Shown here in pieces: positions 9,467-18,764 of a stretch of DNA of 41,501 nucleotides. The notes below the pieces were generated by a model. That model was not told the origin of the DNA. It was given only the letters and a program-made list of their open reading frames with translations, and did no database searches. The translations under genes and the position numbers were made by a program. Location: assembly GCA_024644005.1 (NCBI GenBank), contig JAHELU010000009.1:1-41501 (forward strand), in the 5' to 3' direction. How positions within the stretch are numbered: the stretch's first letter is position 1; each line of letters starts with the position of its first letter. The DNA is from Acidimicrobiales bacterium (GTDB lineage: Bacteria > Actinomycetota > Acidimicrobiia > Acidimicrobiales > SZUA-35).

Positions 9467-9558
9467 GGTCGTGGATCAGACCGCGCTGCGACCCGGCTGG
9501 GCGCAGGAGCGACCGGTCTCGGCTCGGCTCGAGCACTCCGAGGAAGAAGCGGTGGATG

Positions 9559-9756
9559 CTCATGTTCGTTCTGGTTCTCCTTGTCGTCGTCAGTCGCCGA
9601 GGAATCGGCGATCCGCTGATCCAGATCGAGCTCGACGTGGACGCAGCGGTGGGGTGGCAGTCGGACGCTTCGGCCCTCCGGGGTCGCCGGCTGATCGCTA
9701 CGTCCCGTCTCTGGTGGCCGTCCTACCCACCGCCGATGGCAGCAAACGTGGTGTGA
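9559..9756 (+). CDS. possible small membrane-anchored protein (dubious)
   Basis: ATG 9559 gives MLMFVLVLLVVVSRRGIGDPLIQIELDVD..., preceded by gaggaag; no recognised family. Confidence 0.2.
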   Translation, partial: LMFVLVLLVVVSRRGIGDPLIQIELDVDAAVGWQSDASALRGRRLIATSRLWWPSYPPPMAANVV

Positions 9757-9821
9757 CCGTTCCGCCGGGGTCCGATCCTCGGTCCGGTGATCGTCACCGC
9801 ACGAGGCCGGGTGGGGGACCG

Positions 9822-11300
9822 TCAGCGCAGCTGGCTCCGAACCCGCTTGCCGGTGGCGGTCAGTGGCAACCGGTCGACGACGTGGATCGACGTGGGGATC
9901 TTGTATCTGGAGAGCCGCTGACGGCAGTGGTCGACGATCGACTGGCGGTCGACGTCGCCACCGCCCACCGTGGTCACATAGGCGACGACCCGCTCACCGG
10001 CCACCTCGTCCGGTTCGCCGATCACGACTGCGCTCTCGACATCGCCGTGGGTCTCGATCACCGCCTCCACCTCTGCGGGGAAGACGTTGAAACCCGAGAC
10101 GTTGATCAGGTCCTTGCTCCGGCCAACGAGGTACAGGGTGCCGTCGTCGTCCTGGATCGCCACGTCGCCGGTACGGCACCAGCCGTCGGAGATCAGTACC
10201 TCCGCCGTTGCCGCTGCGTCGTCGAGGTACCCGTGGAAGACCGAGCCGGTGCGGATCCAGACCTCTCCTCTGTCACCCTGTTCGACCTCCAGGCCGTCCT
10301 CGACCAGCCGCAGCTCGACGTCGTCGAGCGGCCGGCCGACCGATCCCGGGTGGCGACGAGCGGCCAGCTCCAAGGCGACCGTTCCCGCGGTCTCGGTGAG
10401 CCCGTAGCCCTGAGCCAGTTCGAGCCCGAAGCGCTCGTGCACCGCATCGGCGATCGCCGGATTGAGGGTGCTGGCCCCGGTGCGGGCGAAGGTGACCGAT
10501 CGCATGGCATCCTCGGCGCCATGACCGCCGGCACTGGCCAGCGCATCCCACATCGGCGGCACCCCGACGACGTGGGTGACCTGGTGACGGGCGATCAGCT
10601 CCAGCGCTGCTTCGGCCTCCCAGGGGGCCTGCAACACGACCGTTGCGCCGACCCGCAGGCTCGGCAGCAGACACATGTTGAGTCCGAGGACATGGGTCAG
10701 CGGCAGGGCGGCCAGTGTGACGTCGCCCGCGGCCAGACCGGGCCCGACCCGGATGATGCGCTGCTGGGCCAACACGAGGTTGTCGAGGGTCAGCACGGCG
10801 GCCCGAGGTGCGCCGACGATGCCGCTCGTGTGGAGGATCGCTCCGGCCTGCGACCCATCGATGTCCAGCGGCGGTGCCGGCTCGACGTCGGGGAGCGGGG
10901 GGAGCTCTGACGACGGGCTGCCGGCCGCAGTGCCGACGGCGGACCGATCGATCACGTCGGCAGCCACGGCCTCGGCGACTCGTTCCGCCGTGCTCGGGCC
11001 GGCGATCAGCGCCCTGGGGCTCAGCGCCTCGATGCGCTCGTTGATGACCGGCTGCGGATCTCGCGACGTGATCGGGCACGCCACGGCGCCGACGGCTTGG
11101 GCGGCCAGCAGCCCGGTGACGAACGCGGTGTCGTTCACGCCGAGGACGACCACCCGATCACCGACGGTGACCCCGGCGGCCAGGAGCCCGCCCGCAGTCC
11201 TGGCGACATGGTCGGCCAGCTCTCCGTAGGAGACCGCGCCCCCCGGTTCGATCAGGGCCGCCGCCGTCGGCGAGTGCGTTGCGATCAGTTCGTTACGCAT
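9822..11300 (-). CDS. class I adenylate-forming acyl-CoA synthetase / AMP-binding protein
   Basis: ILHTSGIVGAPRAAVLTLDNL, YGLTETAGTVAL, GWCRTGDVAIQDDDGTLYLVGRSKDLINVSGFNVFPAEVEAVI, TATGKRVRSQLR. Confidence 0.94.
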   Translation of the reverse strand: MRNELIATHSPTAAALIEPGGAVSYGELADHVARTAGGLLAAGVTVGDRVVVLGVNDTAFVTGLLAAQAVGAVACPITSRDPQPVINERIEALSPRALIAGPSTAERVAEAVAADVIDRSAVGTAAGSPSSELPPLPDVEPAPPLDIDGSQAGAILHTSGIVGAPRAAVLTLDNLVLAQQRIIRVGPGLAAGDVTLAALPLTHVLGLNMCLLPSLRVGATVVLQAPWEAEAALELIARHQVTHVVGVPPMWDALASAGGHGAEDAMRSVTFARTGASTLNPAIADAVHERFGLELAQGYGLTETAGTVALELAARRHPGSVGRPLDDVELRLVEDGLEVEQGDRGEVWIRTGSVFHGYLDDAAATAEVLISDGWCRTGDVAIQDDDGTLYLVGRSKDLINVSGFNVFPAEVEAVIETHGDVESAVVIGEPDEVAGERVVAYVTTVGGGDVDRQSIVDHCRQRLSRYKIPTSIHVVDRLPLTATGKRVRSQLR

Positions 11301-11428
11301 GGGTCCCGTCTCCGTGTCGATTCGTCAGTCGATCGTACCGTGTGCCTCGCCACTCTCCCTTACAGCGTCAGTCAGGTATCGATTCGGGAGCTCGGGTCGA
11401 GCGGCTCGGGTCCTGTGGAGCATTGGTG

Positions 11429-12217
11429 TCAATCGGGGGGTCGAGGCGTCGGCACGATGCCGTTCGACGAGGTCGTCTCGGCGTACCGGTCGACGTAGCG
11501 CTGGCCGGACAGCTGGGCGATCTCGAACATCACGTCGTCGGTCAGGTTCCGGTAGGCCCGTCGGTCCTTGGGTCGGTAGCGATGGAACTCGAGCGGCTCA
11601 CCGATCTTGAGCCCGCAATCGCCCCGCAGCTTCGGGAGTCGGCTGCCCGGCGGCTGCACCTCGCCGGTGCCGGTGATGCCGACCGGAACGATCGGGGCCC
11701 CCGACTTGAACGCGAGCCACGCCAGGCCGGTGTGACCTCGATAGAGCATGCCGTCCCTGCTGCGGGTGCCCTCCGGGAAGATCCCGAGGCACTCGCCGGC
11801 CTCGAGCACACCGAGACCGCTCCGCATGGCCGCAAGCGCTGCCTTGCGGCCGCCTCGATCGACCGGGATCATGCCGAGCGCCGGGAAGAGCGCCTTGGTC
11901 AACCGGGTCTCGAGGTACTCCGCCTTTCCCATCAGCCAGACCCGACGGCGCAGCTCGAACATCAGCAGGGGCGAGTCGATGAACGACACGTGATTGGCGG
12001 CCAGGATGGCCGGACCGGTGGTCGGCAGGTTGTCCATCCCCTCGACGGTCAGCTGCCACCCCTTGGCGAGCGCCCCGGTCAGCAACCTGAGGCCGGCGTA
12101 CGTCACCCGATTGACCGGCCGCTCGGTCAAGGTGATCGCGGCGGGGACGCTCCGCGACGAGTTCGCCGTGTCGGACCCGACCGACTCGGCCGGACGAGCG
12201 GCGGCATCCTGGAGCAT
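11429..12217 (-). CDS. 1-acyl-sn-glycerol-3-phosphate acyltransferase (PlsC family)
   Basis: NHVSFIDSPLL (HX4D) and FPEGTRSRDGML motifs. Confidence 0.94.
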   Translation of the reverse strand: MLQDAAARPAESVGSDTANSSRSVPAAITLTERPVNRVTYAGLRLLTGALAKGWQLTVEGMDNLPTTGPAILAANHVSFIDSPLLMFELRRRVWLMGKAEYLETRLTKALFPALGMIPVDRGGRKAALAAMRSGLGVLEAGECLGIFPEGTRSRDGMLYRGHTGLAWLAFKSGAPIVPVGITGTGEVQPPGSRLPKLRGDCGLKIGEPLEFHRYRPKDRRAYRNLTDDVMFEIAQLSGQRYVDRYAETTSSNGIVPTPRPPD

Positions 12218-12289
12218 CCCCTCATCATCATCCAGTGGTCACACCGTCGCAAGGCGCCCAGCGTGCCGTTCGTCACGGCCGATCGACCG

Positions 12290-13867
12290 TCAGCCGGTGT
12301 CCTCTTCGGCGAGGCTGGTCCGCCGGATCTTGCCGGTCGGCGTGCGAGGCAGCTCGTCGACGAAGGTGATGTCGCGGGGAACCTTGTGCCTGGCCAGCTG
12401 GGCCGCAACCAGCTCCCGGATCTCGGTCGGTCCGAGCACGGCACCGGGAGCCGGGACGACGAACGCCGCGAGCCGTTGACCGAAGTCGGGATCGCTGACC
12501 CCGACCACCGCCGCATCGGCCACATCGGGATGGGCCAGCAGCACGTCCTCGACCTCTCCTGGGAACACGTTCTCCCCGCCGCTGATGATCATGTCGTCGG
12601 CCCGGCCGGTGACGAACAGCCTGCCCTCGCGGTCGAAGTACCCGACGTCGCCAGACGACATGCGACCGTCGATCACCTCCTTGGACCCACCGCCGGTGTA
12701 ACCGGAGAATTGAGCGGCGTTGCGAACGAATATCCGGCCCTCGATCCCCGGGGCGCACGCTCGTCCGTCGCGGTCGAGAATGACCACCTCCGATCCCGGC
12801 ACGACCCGACCGGCGGTACCGGGAGCAGCCAGGAGATCGGCGGGCGTGGCGATGGTGGCCTGCCCGACCTCGGTCGACCCGTACAGGTTGTAGAGGTGCT
12901 CGCCGACGCGATCCATCCATGCCGTGGCAACCGGAGCCGGCAGCGCCGAGCCGCTGGTGGCCACGATCCGCAACGTCGTCATCGCGCTCGGATCGATGTC
13001 CTCGTCAGCCAGTAGCCGCTGCAGCATGACCGGCACGACGGCGAGAACCGTGGCTCGATGCTCGATCACCGAGCGGACGGTCTGCTCGGTGGAGAACCGG
13101 GGCGAGACGATCACCGGTGAGCCGAGCGACGCGGCGATGATGAGCTGGCTGAGCCCCCAGGCGTGGAACAGGGGACAGGCGATGACGAAGATGTCGCCCT
13201 GTTGGTAGGGGATCAGGTTCATGATGCCGGACGCCGCTCGTGGGTCGGTCGCCGTGCCTCGCCTCGCCCCTTTCGGCACGCCGGTCGTTCCGGACGTGAG
13301 CAGCACCGGACTGCTGAGCCGGGGCAGCAGCAGGTTCGGGCGCCGGCGACCGATACGGCGGATCTCCCCGATCGAGTCCTGACCGTCGACCTGGCCGTCG
13401 GCGATGATGACGGGCCGGTCCCATCCGGCGGCCTCGGCGACGTGATGGAGGCTGGCATCACAGACCAGGCCGGCAACCTGCTCGCGCTCCAACACCTCGG
13501 CCAACTGGGGCCCGGCGAAGCCGGTGTTGAGGTAGACGGCGTTCAGGCCGGCCTTGGCCGCGGCGAGATTCGCCTCGACGAAGTCGCGATGGTTGTGGCA
13601 CAGGATCCCGATGTTGCGACCGGGTCGTAGCCCCTGAGCCGCCATGCCCTTGGCGAGCGAGCTCGAGCGGCGGTCGAGCTGGGCGAACCGCAGCGTTCCC
13701 CGGTGGTCGATGACGGCGGGTCGGTTCGGGTGGCGCAGCGCTGCGGCACCGTAGAAGGTCGCGATCGACGGGCCCCATCTGGTAGCGGCACCGGCCACCG
13801 AGGCCAGCCGGGCCGGGTCGAGGAGGCCCATTCTCCTCACCACGTCGAGCGATTCCCGTGCCCCCAT
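12290..13867 (-). CDS. acyl-CoA synthetase / AMP-binding protein
   Basis: LLTSGTTGVPKGARRG, YGSTEVGQATIA, SSGDVGYFDREGRLFVTGRADDMIISGGENVFPGEVEDVL, TPTGKIRRTSL. Start placed at ATG 13867 (MGARESLDVVRRMG). Confidence 0.93.
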   Translation of the reverse strand: MGARESLDVVRRMGLLDPARLASVAGAATRWGPSIATFYGAAALRHPNRPAVIDHRGTLRFAQLDRRSSSLAKGMAAQGLRPGRNIGILCHNHRDFVEANLAAAKAGLNAVYLNTGFAGPQLAEVLEREQVAGLVCDASLHHVAEAAGWDRPVIIADGQVDGQDSIGEIRRIGRRRPNLLLPRLSSPVLLTSGTTGVPKGARRGTATDPRAASGIMNLIPYQQGDIFVIACPLFHAWGLSQLIIAASLGSPVIVSPRFSTEQTVRSVIEHRATVLAVVPVMLQRLLADEDIDPSAMTTLRIVATSGSALPAPVATAWMDRVGEHLYNLYGSTEVGQATIATPADLLAAPGTAGRVVPGSEVVILDRDGRACAPGIEGRIFVRNAAQFSGYTGGGSKEVIDGRMSSGDVGYFDREGRLFVTGRADDMIISGGENVFPGEVEDVLLAHPDVADAAVVGVSDPDFGQRLAAFVVPAPGAVLGPTEIRELVAAQLARHKVPRDITFVDELPRTPTGKIRRTSLAEEDTG

Positions 13868-13932
13868 GCGGTCCCGCCTCCCAACGGCTCTCACCCATCC
13901 TTGCAGACGGTCACCTGGATATGGAGATCTGC

Positions 13933-14052
13933 CGGCGGAGAATCCGCCGAGCAGCGATCCTGCGACCAGCGATCTCGCAGGCAAGATTTTGCGAACAATA
14001 CCACGCAAGGGCTTGGCATTGTTCGCTCTGCGAACTATAGTACGTGCACGTA
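13933..14052 (+). promoter_or_regulatory. promoter/operator region of the KAT-tailed phasin-like gene
   Basis: TTGGCA (14013-14018)-N17-TATAGT (14036-14041). GTTCGCtctGCGAAC (14021-14035) lies in the spacer; palindrome TACGTGCACGTA at 14041-14052; upstream IRs at 13933-13949, 13959-13981 and 13991-13999/14018-14026. Confidence 0.7.
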
Positions 14053-14102
14053 ACCCACACCACATGCGCCACCCGCGGCGCTGCACAAGGAGAACCCCCA
14101 AC

Positions 14103-14474
14103 GTGAGTGTTGCCGAACAGATGACCGAGACCCAGGAACGAATCCTCTCCGAGGTCGAGAGCGCCCAGGACCGGATGATCGAGATGAACCAGCGCATCGC
14201 CGAGGCGATGACCAGGATGCTGCCGGGCGAGCGGTACCAGCTCCGGTCCCTTCCGGGGATGGGCGAGCTGCCGCACCCCAAGGAGCTCGTCGACACCTAC
14301 TTCGACTTCGCCGCCAAGATGACCGAGGCCAATCGCTCCTTCTACAAGGAGATGTTGGAGATCTGGGCGCCGGAGCAGCCGGCCGAGGACGTCGAGAAGA
14401 AGGCCACCAAGGCCACCAAGGCCACCAAGACCACCAAAGCCACCAAGAAGACCACCAAGGCCAAGAAGGCCTGA
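14103..14474 (+). CDS. phasin-like polyhydroxyalkanoate-granule protein with lysine-rich KAT-repeat (histone-like) C-terminal tail
   Basis: GTG start; SVAEQMTETQERILSEVESAQDRMIEMNQRIAEAMTRML ... YFDFAAKMTEANRSFYKEMLEIW helical phasin-like core; tail KKATKATKATKTTKATKKTTKAKKA. Confidence 0.72.
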   Translation: MSVAEQMTETQERILSEVESAQDRMIEMNQRIAEAMTRMLPGERYQLRSLPGMGELPHPKELVDTYFDFAAKMTEANRSFYKEMLEIWAPEQPAEDVEKKATKATKATKTTKATKKTTKAKKA

Positions 14475-14556
14475 CCGACCGAGGCCGTCGGCGGAGGGTG
14501 AGCGCCATGCTCTCCTCCGCCTTCGACCGCAGCTCGGCTCCCGAGACCCCGTTGAC

Positions 14557-14937
14557 ATGACAGAAGCGAAACGCGAGCACCTCGACGGCCTGGGTCAGTT
14601 CATCCGGGCCCAACGGCGCATGGCAGAGCTCTCCCAGCGCGAGCTGGCCAGGATCGCCCATGTCTCGGATGCGTACGTGAGCCAGCTCGAGCGCGGTATG
14701 CACGAGCCGACCGTGAAGGTCCTGCGCTCGATCGCCGCTGCCCTCGACATCCGGGCCAACACGATGCTTCGCTATGCCGGCTGGCTGGAGGACAGCGCCG
14801 GCGAGCAGGACGACGACGCCGACGAGCCCGACGTCGAGGCCGCCATCAGGGGCAGCCGTGAGCTGACGGAGCAACAGAAGCAGGCGCTGCTCTCCGTCTA
14901 CCGAGGCTTCGTCGAGTCGGGAGACGCGAGCGGGTGA
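14557..14937 (+). CDS. XRE-family helix-turn-helix transcriptional regulator
   Basis: LGQFIRAQRRMAELSQRELARIAHVSDAYVSQLERGMHEPTVKVLRSIAAAL. Confidence 0.93.
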   Translation: MTEAKREHLDGLGQFIRAQRRMAELSQRELARIAHVSDAYVSQLERGMHEPTVKVLRSIAAALDIRANTMLRYAGWLEDSAGEQDDDADEPDVEAAIRGSRELTEQQKQALLSVYRGFVESGDASG

Positions 14938-15027
14938 CCGCTCGTCGTTGCCCGGCCGCCCCGGTCGTGACGACCGGTACCCGCCGCTCGCGGGCCGAAT
15001 CGGAGAGCAACGGAACGGAGACTGAAC

Positions 15028-15906
15028 ATGCCAACCGCTGAGAACGACGGCGTCGTCATCGAATACGACACGATCGGCGATCCCGACGATCCGGCCGTGC
15101 TGCTCGTGATGGGCTTCACCATGCAGCTCACCGCCTGGGATCCTGCGTTCTGCCAGATGCTCGCCGACCACGGGCTGTTCGTCATACGATTCGACAACCG
15201 GGATGCCGGGCTGAGCACCAAGTCCGAAGGCCCGCCCCCGAACGTGCTGGCCCTGCTGGCCGCGGTCACGGCTGGTGGCACGGTGAGCGCCGAGGTCCCC
15301 TACACCCTGTCCCACATGGCCGCCGATGGCCTGGCCGTGCTCGACGCGCTCGCCATCGAGGCCGCTCACGCCGTCGGCGCGTCGATGGGGGGCATGATCG
15401 CTCAGCAGCTCGCGATCGAGCACCCCGGACGGACACTGTCGCTCACGTCGATCATGTCGACCACTGGGAACCCCCAGGTCGGCCAGGGTCGCCAGGAGGC
15501 GATTGCGGCGCTGTTCACCCCGCCGCCGACCGATCGTGAGGGGGCGATCGAGCGCGGGGTACGAGTGGGTGAGCTGGTCTCCGGCCCGCACTTCGACGAG
15601 GTCGAGGCCAGGATCCGGATCGCGCAGGCCTACGACCGCTCGTTCCACCCCCAGGGCGCACCCTTCCAGATGGCAGCCATAGCCAAGACCGGCGATCGGA
15701 CCGAGAGACTGAATCAGCTCGACGTACCGACCCTCGTCATACACGGCGAGCTCGATCCGCTCGTCGACGTCTCGGGGGGCGAGGCCACTGCCGCGGCCAT
15801 CCCCGGGGCCAAGCTCATGACCGTCGAGGACATGGGCCACGACCTGCCGAAGCCGCGCTGGGCGGAGATCACCGCCGCCATCGCCTCGATCGCAGGCAGG
15901 ATCTGA
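15028..15906 (+). CDS. alpha/beta hydrolase
   Basis: GASMGGMIAQQLAIEHPGR nucleophile elbow, IHGELDPLVDVSGG acid loop, DMGHDLP histidine. Confidence 0.93.
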   Translation: MPTAENDGVVIEYDTIGDPDDPAVLLVMGFTMQLTAWDPAFCQMLADHGLFVIRFDNRDAGLSTKSEGPPPNVLALLAAVTAGGTVSAEVPYTLSHMAADGLAVLDALAIEAAHAVGASMGGMIAQQLAIEHPGRTLSLTSIMSTTGNPQVGQGRQEAIAALFTPPPTDREGAIERGVRVGELVSGPHFDEVEARIRIAQAYDRSFHPQGAPFQMAAIAKTGDRTERLNQLDVPTLVIHGELDPLVDVSGGEATAAAIPGAKLMTVEDMGHDLPKPRWAEITAAIASIAGRI

Positions 15907-15958
15907 ATCCCGGCGAGCCGACAGACTGGCCACAGGAAGCGCTCATCCGACGGTAATA

Positions 15959-15984
15959 GGCCGGTAACCGGGTCGCTACCGGCC
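15959..15984. terminator. hairpin between the alpha/beta hydrolase and patatin-like genes (terminator or operator)
   Basis: GGCCGGTA-accgggtcgc-TACCGGCC. Confidence 0.4.
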
Positions 15985-16032
15985 GCAGCGACACTAGTCT
16001 GGGTGAGCGCGGCAGGAGTAGGCGAGGAATCC

Positions 16033-17010
16033 ATGTTGTCTTCGAACGGTCGTGGCCAGCCGCGCGTCACGCTGGTTCTCGGCGGCGGCTGGATCTTGGG
16101 CGGCTCCTTCCACGCCGGCGTGATCCTGGCCCTGCGCGATGCGCTCGGCATCGACGCCCGCCACGCCGTCACCGTTGTCGGCACCTCGTCCGGCGCAGTG
16201 GCCACGGCACTGATCGGGGCGGGTGTCAGCCCCGAAGACCTCTATCGCCGCGAGCACGGCCTCGCACTGTCCGAGCAGGGGCAGGAGCTGCTCGGCCGGG
16301 TTCGCCGTCGCTCGTCGGGGAACGACCGCCGGTCGATGCCCAACCCGTTGCCCGCCGCGCCCGGCGTGCTGGCCAGAGCCGCCTCCCGCTCGGGCCGGCA
16401 GGCGCCTGCCGCAATCGCCGCCGGCCTGCTGCCTCGGGGGACGGTGCCCCACAACCGGCTCCGCCACTACGTCGACGATCTGACAAACGCCTCGTGGCCA
16501 GACGGCCCGAATCTCCGCTTCTGTGCGATCGACATGCGCCGGGCCAGCCGGGTCGTCATCGACCGCTCGTGGCCGACGACACCGGGACTGGCGGTTGCGG
16601 CCTCCTGTGCGATCCCCGGACTGCATGCGCCGGTCAGGATAGGGGAGCTGGAGCTGCTCGACGGGGCGCTGCACTCGGCGGACAATCTCGACTGCGTGGC
16701 CGAGGACGAGTCCGATCTCATCGTCGTCAGCTCACCGCTCGCTGCAGACTCACCGGTCGACTGGGTGAGGCCCTTGGCCCTGCTGCGCAACACGGTGCGG
16801 CAGCGGACCGAGCTCGACCGCCGCACCGTCGACGGCCGGCCCGTCGTGGTGGTCCAGCCGGGCCCGACCGACGTCCGTGTCATGGGAGCCGACCTCAACG
16901 ACCGGCGGCGGCGGGGCGATGTGGCCAGGCGGGCCTACCTGACCGCCTGCGCTGCGCTCGCCGATGGCGGGCCGGACCGGGGTGGGCACCGGGTGGCCGG
17001 GCAAACCTGA
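16033..17010 (+). CDS. patatin-like phospholipase/lipase
   Basis: LVLGGGWILGGSFHAGVILAL oxyanion motif, GTSSGA (GxSxG), LLDGAL (DG) motif. Start at ATG 16033 or 16003. Confidence 0.9.
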   Translation: MLSSNGRGQPRVTLVLGGGWILGGSFHAGVILALRDALGIDARHAVTVVGTSSGAVATALIGAGVSPEDLYRREHGLALSEQGQELLGRVRRRSSGNDRRSMPNPLPAAPGVLARAASRSGRQAPAAIAAGLLPRGTVPHNRLRHYVDDLTNASWPDGPNLRFCAIDMRRASRVVIDRSWPTTPGLAVAASCAIPGLHAPVRIGELELLDGALHSADNLDCVAEDESDLIVVSSPLAADSPVDWVRPLALLRNTVRQRTELDRRTVDGRPVVVVQPGPTDVRVMGADLNDRRRRGDVARRAYLTACAALADGGPDRGGHRVAGQT

Positions 17011-17089
17011 CCACACCGGCTCGTCTCCCGGCGATGGGACCGCCGCCGGCCACTGGTGCCGGTGACGCCCCGGCCGTACCATCTCAGCA

Positions 17090-18730
17090 ATGGCCGCTTG
17101 GAACTTCGCCACGATCTGGGAGATCGTCGCCGACAACGTGCCCGAAGCGCCGGCGATCCACCAGGGGGACCGCACGGTCCACTGGGCCGAGCTCGATCGG
17201 CGGGCCGACGGCGTGGGCGCCGCCCTGCTGGCCTCCGGGGCCACGGCCCAGGACAAGGTGGCGATGTATCTCTACAACTGCCCCGAGTACCTGGAGACCT
17301 GCTTCGCCTGCTTCAAGGCGGGGCTCGTCCCGGTCAACACCAACTACCGCTACGCCGACGACGAGCTGCTCTATCTCTGGGACAACGCCGATGCGGTGGC
17401 CGTGGTGTTCCATGCCAGCCTCGGCGACCATGTCGAGCGACTCCGGGCCAGGCTGCCGCTGGTCAGGAGGTGGTTGTGGGTCGACGACGACGGCAGCAGG
17501 TGTCCGGAGTGGGCCACGCCGTACGAGACGGCGGCCACCGCCGCGACGCCGCGGCTGATGCCCCCCTGGGGGCGGGGTGACGACGATCTGCTGATGATCT
17601 ACACCGGCGGCACGACCGGGATGCCGAAAGGCGTGATGTGGCGCCAGGACGACCTGGTCCGGGGCGTGATCGGCGCCACGTCGAAGCGGTACCGGGGCCC
17701 GGCAGACTACGACAGCGTCAGACAGACCTTCACCCGCCCCGGGCGAACCGGGCTCCCGGCGTGTCCGCTGATGCACGGAACCGGCTGGTTCTCGTCGCTG
17801 GCTTTGCTCTCGACGGCCGGCTCGGTCGTGCTGCTGGAGGGGCGCCGATTCGACGCCGAGGAGCTGCTGGACTGCTACGAGCGGCACCGCGTCCACGTCT
17901 CGGCCATCGTCGGCGATGCGCTGGCCAAGCCGATCCTGGCCGCACTCGACGCCCATCCCGGTCGCTGGGATCTGTCCCATCTCCGCGTCCTGAACTCGTC
18001 GGGGGTGATGTGGTCGTCCCAGGTGAAGCAACGCCTCCTCCACCACCTACCGCACGTGCAGCTGGTCGACAACTTCGGCTCGTCGGAGGCGATGGGCATG
18101 GCCCAATCGGTGACGACCTCGTCGGAGACGGCGCAGACAGCCACGTTCAAGGTGTCGGCCAACACTCGGGTCATCGACGACGACGGGACCGATGTCGTCC
18201 CCGGCAGTGGCCAGGTGGGCAGGGTGGCGGTTCGGGGTCATCAGCCGCTCGGCTACTACAAGGACCCCGAGAAGTCGTCGGACACGTTCGTGACGATCGA
18301 CGGCGATCGCTACTCGATCCCTGGCGACTACGCAGCGGTGGCAGCCGACGGCACGCTCGAGCTCCTCGGTCGCGGATCGGTCTGCGTGAACACCGGCGGG
18401 GAGAAGGTCTTCCCCGAGGAGGTCGAGGAGGTCCTCAAGCTCGACCCGGCCATCGGCGACGCGGTCGTCGTCGGCGTTCCCCACGAGCGCTTCGGTGAGT
18501 CGGTGACCGCGGTGGTCGAGCACGCCGGGCCGGACGCGTTCGACGAGGACGCCGTCATCGCGTCGGTGAAGGAGCGGCTGGCCTCCTACAAGGCTCCGAA
18601 GCACGTCGTCGTCATCGACTCCATCGGCCGCAGCGCCAGCGGCAAGGTCGACTACGGGGCGATGCGCCGCTTCGCGATCGAACAGATCGAGCAGCCGTCA
18701 GATCCGGCAGCGCCGGCCGCCGGCGGATGA
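17090..18730 (+). CDS. fatty acyl-CoA synthetase / AMP-binding protein
   Basis: MIYTGGTTGMPKGVMWRQDDL, FGSSEAMGMAQS, LLGRGSVCVNTGGEKVFPEEVEEVLK, SASGKVDYGAMRR. Confidence 0.95.
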   Translation: MAAWNFATIWEIVADNVPEAPAIHQGDRTVHWAELDRRADGVGAALLASGATAQDKVAMYLYNCPEYLETCFACFKAGLVPVNTNYRYADDELLYLWDNADAVAVVFHASLGDHVERLRARLPLVRRWLWVDDDGSRCPEWATPYETAATAATPRLMPPWGRGDDDLLMIYTGGTTGMPKGVMWRQDDLVRGVIGATSKRYRGPADYDSVRQTFTRPGRTGLPACPLMHGTGWFSSLALLSTAGSVVLLEGRRFDAEELLDCYERHRVHVSAIVGDALAKPILAALDAHPGRWDLSHLRVLNSSGVMWSSQVKQRLLHHLPHVQLVDNFGSSEAMGMAQSVTTSSETAQTATFKVSANTRVIDDDGTDVVPGSGQVGRVAVRGHQPLGYYKDPEKSSDTFVTIDGDRYSIPGDYAAVAADGTLELLGRGSVCVNTGGEKVFPEEVEEVLKLDPAIGDAVVVGVPHERFGESVTAVVEHAGPDAFDEDAVIASVKERLASYKAPKHVVVIDSIGRSASGKVDYGAMRRFAIEQIEQPSDPAAPAAGG

Positions 18731-18764
18731 GCGCAGGCGCCGGGAGCCTCGGGCCGGATCCTGC

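Noticed and set aside
13991-14035. LexA/SOS box because of GAAC/GTTC half-sites
   Set aside because: Actinobacterial SOS boxes are GAAC-N4-GTTC. Here the compact site is GTTCGC-N3-GCGAAC (opposite orientation) and the GAAC..GTTC pair is 18 bp apart.
12290-14296. 668-aa form of the acyl-CoA synthetase starting at 14296
   Set aside because: N-terminal 143 aa would run antisense through the phasin gene and promoter. MGARESLDVV at 13867 is the plausible start.
14400-14474. KAT repeat as a frameshift or sequencing artefact
   Set aside because: Frame stays open, composition matches known histone-like basic tails and terminates cleanly. An independent basic tail exists in the 22734 gene.
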